DNA from: Chalara sp. BL73
Taxonomy: Eukaryota; Ascomycota; Leotiomycetes; Helotiales
Direction of reading: 5' to 3'
DNA length: 64,000 nucleotides
NCBI GenBank assembly: GCA_918026815.1
Contig: CAKJVC010000058.1
Span: 431,515 to 495,514, forward strand
How positions within the stretch are numbered: the first letter of the stretch is position 1; every line of letters starts with the position of its first letter. The position numbers were made by a program, and so were the translations under genes. Positions 59,245-64,000 of this stretch are shown here, piece by piece. A model generated the notes under the pieces. It ran no database searches. It was given only the letters and a program-made list of their open reading frames with translations, and was not told the origin of the DNA.

Positions 59245-60207
59245 TGTGTTATGTCTCACACCGAACCTTTTCTTCTTGAAGTTGATGAGGATGAGTCGCC
59301 TCGCTCTCCTGTATGGGATGTTGGTAGAAATGCTTGCTTCAAATGATAAAGAATGTCAACTTCAAGAAGACGTCGGCAAACAGGGGCCGGCAAACACCAA
59401 TGTTCGCCGGTAGGCATTCTCAAGATCAGGAGTCCATGACCCCAAAGTGACGTTACAACGCTTTGCCAGGCGATCCCAAGGGTGTAAATGAGGGGCAAGA
59501 TAGCGGGATACTGCTGGTCTGGGGCGAACCTTATCTAGCGGTAAGCTTCCCCAAGCTTTAGCAAGCTTTCCTAGTAGTCCAAGTACACGAGACCTGTTAC
59601 CTCATTGGCCCATCGAGCTATACACTGACAATTTGTACGGTGATGATAGGAGTTTGCCGTGTAATGTTCTAGATAAGAGCTCCCAAAGCTCAAAAGTGGG
59701 AGAAGAACAGGGTTGCCTCGGCTATAATACATTACGCTTTCATTCCAGCGTGAAGAAATGCACGTGATGCAATTGAAGATATACAGAAATGTTATATTCG
59801 TGTAGGAAATCCGCCATAGAATCACTTGGGGTGATACAAATTTACCAATGCCTATGGTGTAAGGCTAAATGTATTCGCGAAATACTCAAAGTCTTCGAAG
59901 TCTTGAAAGAACGCATCATTATGTGCTGGAACATCGTCTCTAATATGTCGACAATGCTCCGCATATCATCCATAATATCTCAAACTCTGTTCCATCTGCG
60001 TACAATTCTTTTGTCGCGGGCGCGGTGTGATGAGGTAGGATTTGTCTACGCGCGCTCAATCGTCAACTCTGCAATTCGGCACAAGGTCGAGCCCGCATTA
60101 GACGTTACAACTGGTGGCGAATAAAGCATTCTCACATTGCTGCCGCTACTATTTGGGCTTCAAAAATAATCAACATTCATGTCAAAATACGCATGGCTTA
60201 GACTTAC
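59245..60207. other. Intergenic region, 1.0 kb
   Basis: Promoter side of the sugar-family transporter and 3' side of the secreted-protein gene. It may hold a short last exon of the latter (around 60115-60165). Nothing else recognised. Confidence 0.4.
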
Positions 60208-61030
60208 CGCAGGCACCACTCCGTGCGTGTAGTGTTAGCTTGATGATGATGTCTCGCCAACCGATAGGGCCGAAATCCCATTTGGCACCCTTTTGCAGCT
60301 CGAGGACGAGTAAAGCGAAGGTGTATTGTCGGATAGGCGCTAAGGAGATTCTCTAATTAGCAAAAATAAGAGACTGGATTATGAGTTGAAGTAACTTGCG
60401 GTAATTGGCAAGATCATGGCTCAGTGCTTTTGAGTAAGGTCCCATCCCAGCTCTCACAGCTTCTTCACCAGGTGAACTGTACCATACATCAGACCACCGT
60501 AGCTTCCCATCGTCCAAGCCGAAAATACTGGTAAGGCGATCACCTGGCCATACTATTTAACATATCAGATAAACGATCCACATGATGCGCCAGAGTGGCT
60601 GTATCCTTGGACCCACCTTTCTGATTTCCTTGAAGATTTTTGCAGGACTGCAACAATCAGCATCATTAGTCGAAACAATAACAAGCTTAGCTTACTCGCA
60701 ACAATAAAAAGGCTTGTGATACCATTCACCGGTGGTACCTAGGTTTGTAACCACATTTTGAAGAACTGAGACAGGTGCATTCTTGTTTTGAAGGCCAGGC
60801 CAGATCGCTTGGACGTCGCCAGGGATGCGTGGTGCGGTCGAGGCGACGGGTACAAGGAGCGTGCTTTGGAACTGATGTTGTGAGAAATGTTACAAGAGCG
60901 AGAAGAGGACTCACTAGCGTGATAGGTGCATCTGGGATGAAGAAGGCGCCGAAAAGGCGGTACCTTGTGTGGCCTGTAAAAAGAGGATGAAAGTTGATCC
61001 GAAAGTCAAGAGAATTTGAAAAGACTTCAT
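60115..61030 (-). CDS. Secreted fungal protein, multi-exon, family not named
   Basis: Several exons fit together: 60915-about 60933, 60696-60871, about 60613-60647, 60396-60552, 60208-60350 and a short last exon near 60115-60165. Supported introns are 43-48 nt with GCTAAT/CTAAT branch sites. The joined product reads IPGDVQAIWPGLQNK, GEWYHKPFYCCDPAK, WPGDRLTSIFGLDDGKLRW and LELQKGAKWDFGPIGWRDI. This resembles a large group of secreted mould proteins of probable beta-sandwich fold, but I cannot give a function. The 5' end is uncertain. From ATG 61030 the sequence encodes an excellent signal peptide (MKSFQILLTFGSTFILFLQA). Joining it in frame to DAPITLFQS needs a 32-nt intron, shorter than fungal introns normally are. 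Confidence 0.55.
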
Positions 61031-61492
61031 TGTATCTGTGTCGCATTGCGTTACGTTACGTTACTTTTGTTGTTGCTGACGGATGGGAAAGCGGGACCAC
61101 CAAATCGAAGATGCAGGAAAGACGGGAGGAGGAGTTTGAGGGAATCTTTAAAAAATAACTTAATTTTAGAAGCGAATCACAATTGAAAACCTGCTATTCA
61201 CTTTTGTGACTCCGCAAGACAACAGTCTGGTTTTTTTCTGAGTCTTGGGGCAGAAATGAATGGACAATTCCTTGATGAGGGCTCAAAAGTGCATGCTTGA
61301 AGAATTAGTGTTGAAAGGGCCTTGAACGAACCGAGTAAGGGCACAGTGATTCACTGCTCTATTCAGTTTGTTATTTGCAACGGGAATTTGGATATCTCAA
61401 GAGTTAAAGGTTAACCTATTAACCCAGGGCAACACAAACCCGTAAGCAATACTTGACTATACCGACCCTAACAACATTTAAATTTACCCTAA
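61031..61492. other. Intergenic region
   Basis: Promoter side of the secreted-protein gene; a short TTACG tandem run lies near 61051-61065. No gene seen. Confidence 0.4.
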
Positions 61493-63638
61493 CTAGGCTG
61501 TACCATCGTAATTTATCATTGCCATGGGGTCCCAAAGTGAGATGTCTTGCCCGTCGAAATGAATATCTGGGAATATCTGGAGAGCACGGGTGTCGGGATC
61601 TGTATCAGGAATACCGGATCCATACCTCGACTTTGCGACAGAAATAATATCATTGGCATGGTCTGAGAGCAACGTATCTTTTCGTCTAATGCCATTAGAT
61701 GCTAGTTGACGTCTTTGGAGTAGACTTTGCAAGCCAATTCGTGCATGGCGAGCCAGACCCCAAGCATGAGATAGCTCAGTTAAAGCTGAGTCTAAGGTAG
61801 ACAGGGTTGCTGTCATAGGGTCATTGCTCTGTTCAAGATTCATTGCTAGTACAGCATCGACAGCCATAATAGAACCATGAACAAATATTAAAGGGGCATT
61901 CTTAAGGCTGTATTGTGCTTTAAATCGATGAAGGATGGAAACGATGACGTCAATGGATGCATCACACGTAGCTGCGCATTCTTTGGCGGATGTAGACTCC
62001 TCATTGACGTCCAGGTATGGGCGATTAAGAAGTAGCCGAACCATGTGGTAAAACATGCTGAGATGTTGTTAATAGGGATAGCTGGCATGAAACATGTACT
62101 TACTGAAGAGCAGCAATGTTTTGTTTGACAACGTCAGAGCGTGATCCCCATCTGTCCCAACGTTGGTCGCCTGCCAGGGAGTCATGCCAATTCCAGAGCG
62201 CACCGTTAAGCCGATTCAAGGACGCAGGAATCGGATTGCTAGATACTAGTAACAGTGCTTCTCTTGACGGAGACAAGAAAGTCAGAATATCATCTATGAC
62301 CGCTCCAAGCTCCACTTGTTTGTTGAGTACTTCGTCCATATCAATATTCGAGCCGCTGAGTATTTTCTTGCTTCTGAATTACGTCAACGGAGGAAGATCT
62401 AGGCACGCAGAGCACACAAACCTTGATCGATCTAGAGCCAGGGCTCCAAAATCACTAACGCGCATAATGCTTGGTCGTATAAAGACTATACTGAACATCC
62501 TGGCCACAGTTTTAGCGACGGGACATCTCTAATCAGTTTCATCCATGGGGACTTATCGGATATGTAGCAGTTTGTATGCATACGCCGCCACGACTCGATG
62601 TCGACTAGCGACGTACCATCTTTGATTTCTTCTAGATCCGGGAGCATCCGAATAGCCATGCCTTCGGGAGTTGTTAGCCGCATATGTTTTGAGAGCATCT
62701 TGGATGTGCTTACCGGAGTACATCCAACCTTTCGGTATATCACCTCTGCCATTTTCGTACAGTGCACAACACATCAAAGCTTGAGCTGTGGAGATATTTG
62801 GAACTAGTAGATCTGGGTTGTGGATACCTTGTTGAGCGGAATTATAGAATGAATCTGCCATGTTGCGAATGCGAGGTTCTAATGACATGAGAGCTCCAAG
62901 CGCACAGATCGAGTGCAGGAGAACCATGGTAAGGTTTGAATTCATGCTACCTATCAAATAATGCGACATGAATTCATCTTCATCTATGATAGGTATTGCT
63001 GGGTTTTGCCATTTGAAATAGAGAGGTAGACATTCCTGGATCAAGCTTTCCGGCATAACGCAGAGCGTCGCAAATGCCAACGAAAAATCTGATCTGGTAG
63101 ATTGACTTATATGCTCTGCTCGATATGTTCGCATGATACTTGTCGAGTACACATCAATTGGCCTATAAATTTTATGAACTTCCTCTGAGCCTCCAATTGG
63201 TGATTTTTTCGGCGACTGCAAGCCTCCGACAAATGCGCGGAATTAGGTTTTTGACTTCAAGCCCATCAAGATGGGCCTGATCGTCTTGATCAAGGCATCA
63301 CGATCACTGGCTGGAGACGCTTCCAGCTCCCAAAGAAAGTTCTCCAATTCTTGAATTCTCAATTCAAGAGATCTAACATATTCTCGGGAGACTGGAGCCC
63401 GCTTCGCATCGTCTCTTCGGTACTCGCAGTTCACACCAGCGGAGGAACATCTCCGGCATGGTGAGCTTCTTGAGCATTTAATCTACAAATGTCAGTCTAG
63501 ATTGAACGATATTCTAGCCATCTCTCAAAGATACCTTGCGGATTTGACAACGTTTGCACCTATCGCCAGATTAGTTTTTCCTAGTAGCTAAAGAAGATAT
63601 GAAACTGACGAGATTCTCTTCTCTTCAGGATGTGCCAT
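61493..63638 (-). CDS. Zn2Cys6 fungal transcription factor, possibly disrupted
   Basis: The start (ATG 63638) and two mini-exons (63610-63638, 63535-63559) join to exon 3 from 63482 to build a perfect zinc cluster, Cx2Cx6Cx5Cx2Cx6C (CKRC, QIRKIKC, SRSSPC, RRC, SSAGVNC). A coiled-coil dimerisation stretch with RSLELRIQELENFLWELEA follows. In the same frame a TAA at 63243-63245 then precedes the rest: a fungal transcription-factor middle region with HSICALGALMSLEPRIRNMA, GMAIRMLPDLEEI after an intron at 62662-62713, and the late LHMFYHMVRLLLNRPYL spliced over 62058-62103. A weak intron using a GTGATC donor could remove the stop; otherwise the gene is broken. The section at about 62450-62570 also changes frame without a clear intron. 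Likely nuclear. It may control its divergent neighbour at 63938 or the adjacent transporter and secreted-protein genes. Confidence 0.75.
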
Positions 63639-63937
63639 CTTGCTTGATTTGATCTGATTTTCTTTTTGATCATATTCAGCTCATATAAACATTCAAAATG
63701 AGACTTTACCTCAAAGTTTGACACGATATTCTGTGCTGAATCGCGTCATGCTCCACGCCCCCACTTTTAAGCAAGACGACTTACGGACAGCAACTCCGTC
63801 ATTTTGGCGCGCCCTTCAACCCTGCGGGTCATGTCTTTCTCGCCTTGCTACAGCAAATATAAAGTGCACTCATAGGCATTCACTCATAAGAACTTGGAAA
63901 GTGACGCTAGTCAACGTCCAAGGAGAGCAAAGTAAAC
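63639..63937. promoter_or_regulatory. Divergent promoter of transcription factor and NmrA-like gene
   Basis: About 300 bases between the two start codons, with no gene. A CAAATATAAAG box near 63854 lies 80 bases before the plus-strand ATG. A shared promoter suggests linked expression of the regulator and its neighbour. Confidence 0.5.
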
Positions 63938-64000
63938 ATGGGTTTGAATATCCTCATCATTGGAGCTACAGGCGTGATTGGGAAATACATCACCCAGCAA
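63938..64000 (+). CDS. NmrA/isoflavone-reductase-like NAD(P)-binding protein, partial
   Basis: Only the first 21 codons are inside the window. They read MGLNILIIGATGVIGKYITQ, a beta strand followed by the GxTGxxG dinucleotide-binding loop of atypical short-chain dehydrogenases (NmrA-like, isoflavone reductase and related). The protein could be a reductase or a redox-sensing regulator; which one cannot be told from this piece. It is divergent from the Zn2Cys6 factor. Confidence 0.72.
   Translation, partial: MGLNILIIGATGVIGKYITQQ

Noticed and set aside
60564..60572. ATCAGATAA match
   Set aside because: Falls in an intron of the secreted-protein gene; taken as background for the iron-type GATA motif, like those at 3703 and 42690.
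1..64000. CRISPR arrays, prokaryotic operons, phage genes
   Set aside because: Spliced eukaryotic genes throughout; no regularly spaced repeats.

Overview
The window is nuclear DNA of a filamentous ascomycete (Pezizomycotina). The genes are small multi-exon genes with introns mostly of 43-110 nt, GT..AG borders and CTAAC/CTGAC-type branch sites. The protein families are typical of moulds: HET domain, Zn2Cys6 factor, CFEM protein, siderophore transporter, DHA2 transporter, HsbA-like secreted protein and fungal paraoxonase. I cannot name the species; a leotiomycete would fit but this is a guess. Exon borders below were placed by eye from splice signals, reading phase and protein-family continuity.

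Layout. 1-6.5 kb holds only the DPH3 gene, followed by 4 kb without a recognisable gene. 6.5-8.9 kb is a HET-domain gene. 10.9-25.2 kb is mostly housekeeping: a bifunctional fructose-2,6-bisphosphate enzyme, two unrecognised low-complexity proteins (one with an apparent frameshift), the enoyl reductase TSC13, a paraoxonase-like hydrolase and an HsbA-like secreted protein. 26.7-33.9 kb is decayed or repeat-rich: an amidase pseudogene with its catalytic core missing, a broken MFS transporter, a probable retroelement remnant, a lone C2H2 zinc-finger gene with a GC-AG intron, and a 1.1-kb element with perfect 55-bp terminal inverted repeats around an almost pure A/T interior. 34.9-41.2 kb is a 2059-residue DOCK-family Rac exchange factor, followed by two unrecognised genes.

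44.5-54.8 kb looks like an iron-handling locus: a DHA2 transporter, a siderophore-iron transporter, a divergently transcribed CFEM GPI-type protein and an AIF/AMID-like FAD oxidoreductase. Five exact copies of ATCTGATAA, the fungal iron-repressor GATA site (SreA/Sre1/Urbs1 type, ATCWGATAA), lie in the intergenic DNA of this stretch. I found only three other ATCWGATAA matches in the remaining ~60 kb. The inferred system is iron-repressed uptake: capture at the wall, transport of the ferri-siderophore, and a redox partner.

55.5-64 kb holds a GNAT acetyltransferase, a sugar-family MFS transporter with a suspicious reading-frame shift in motif A, a secreted protein, a Zn2Cys6 transcription factor with an in-frame stop after its DNA-binding domain, and the start of an NmrA-like NAD(P)-binding gene cut by the window edge.

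No rRNA, tRNA or CRISPR array was recognised.
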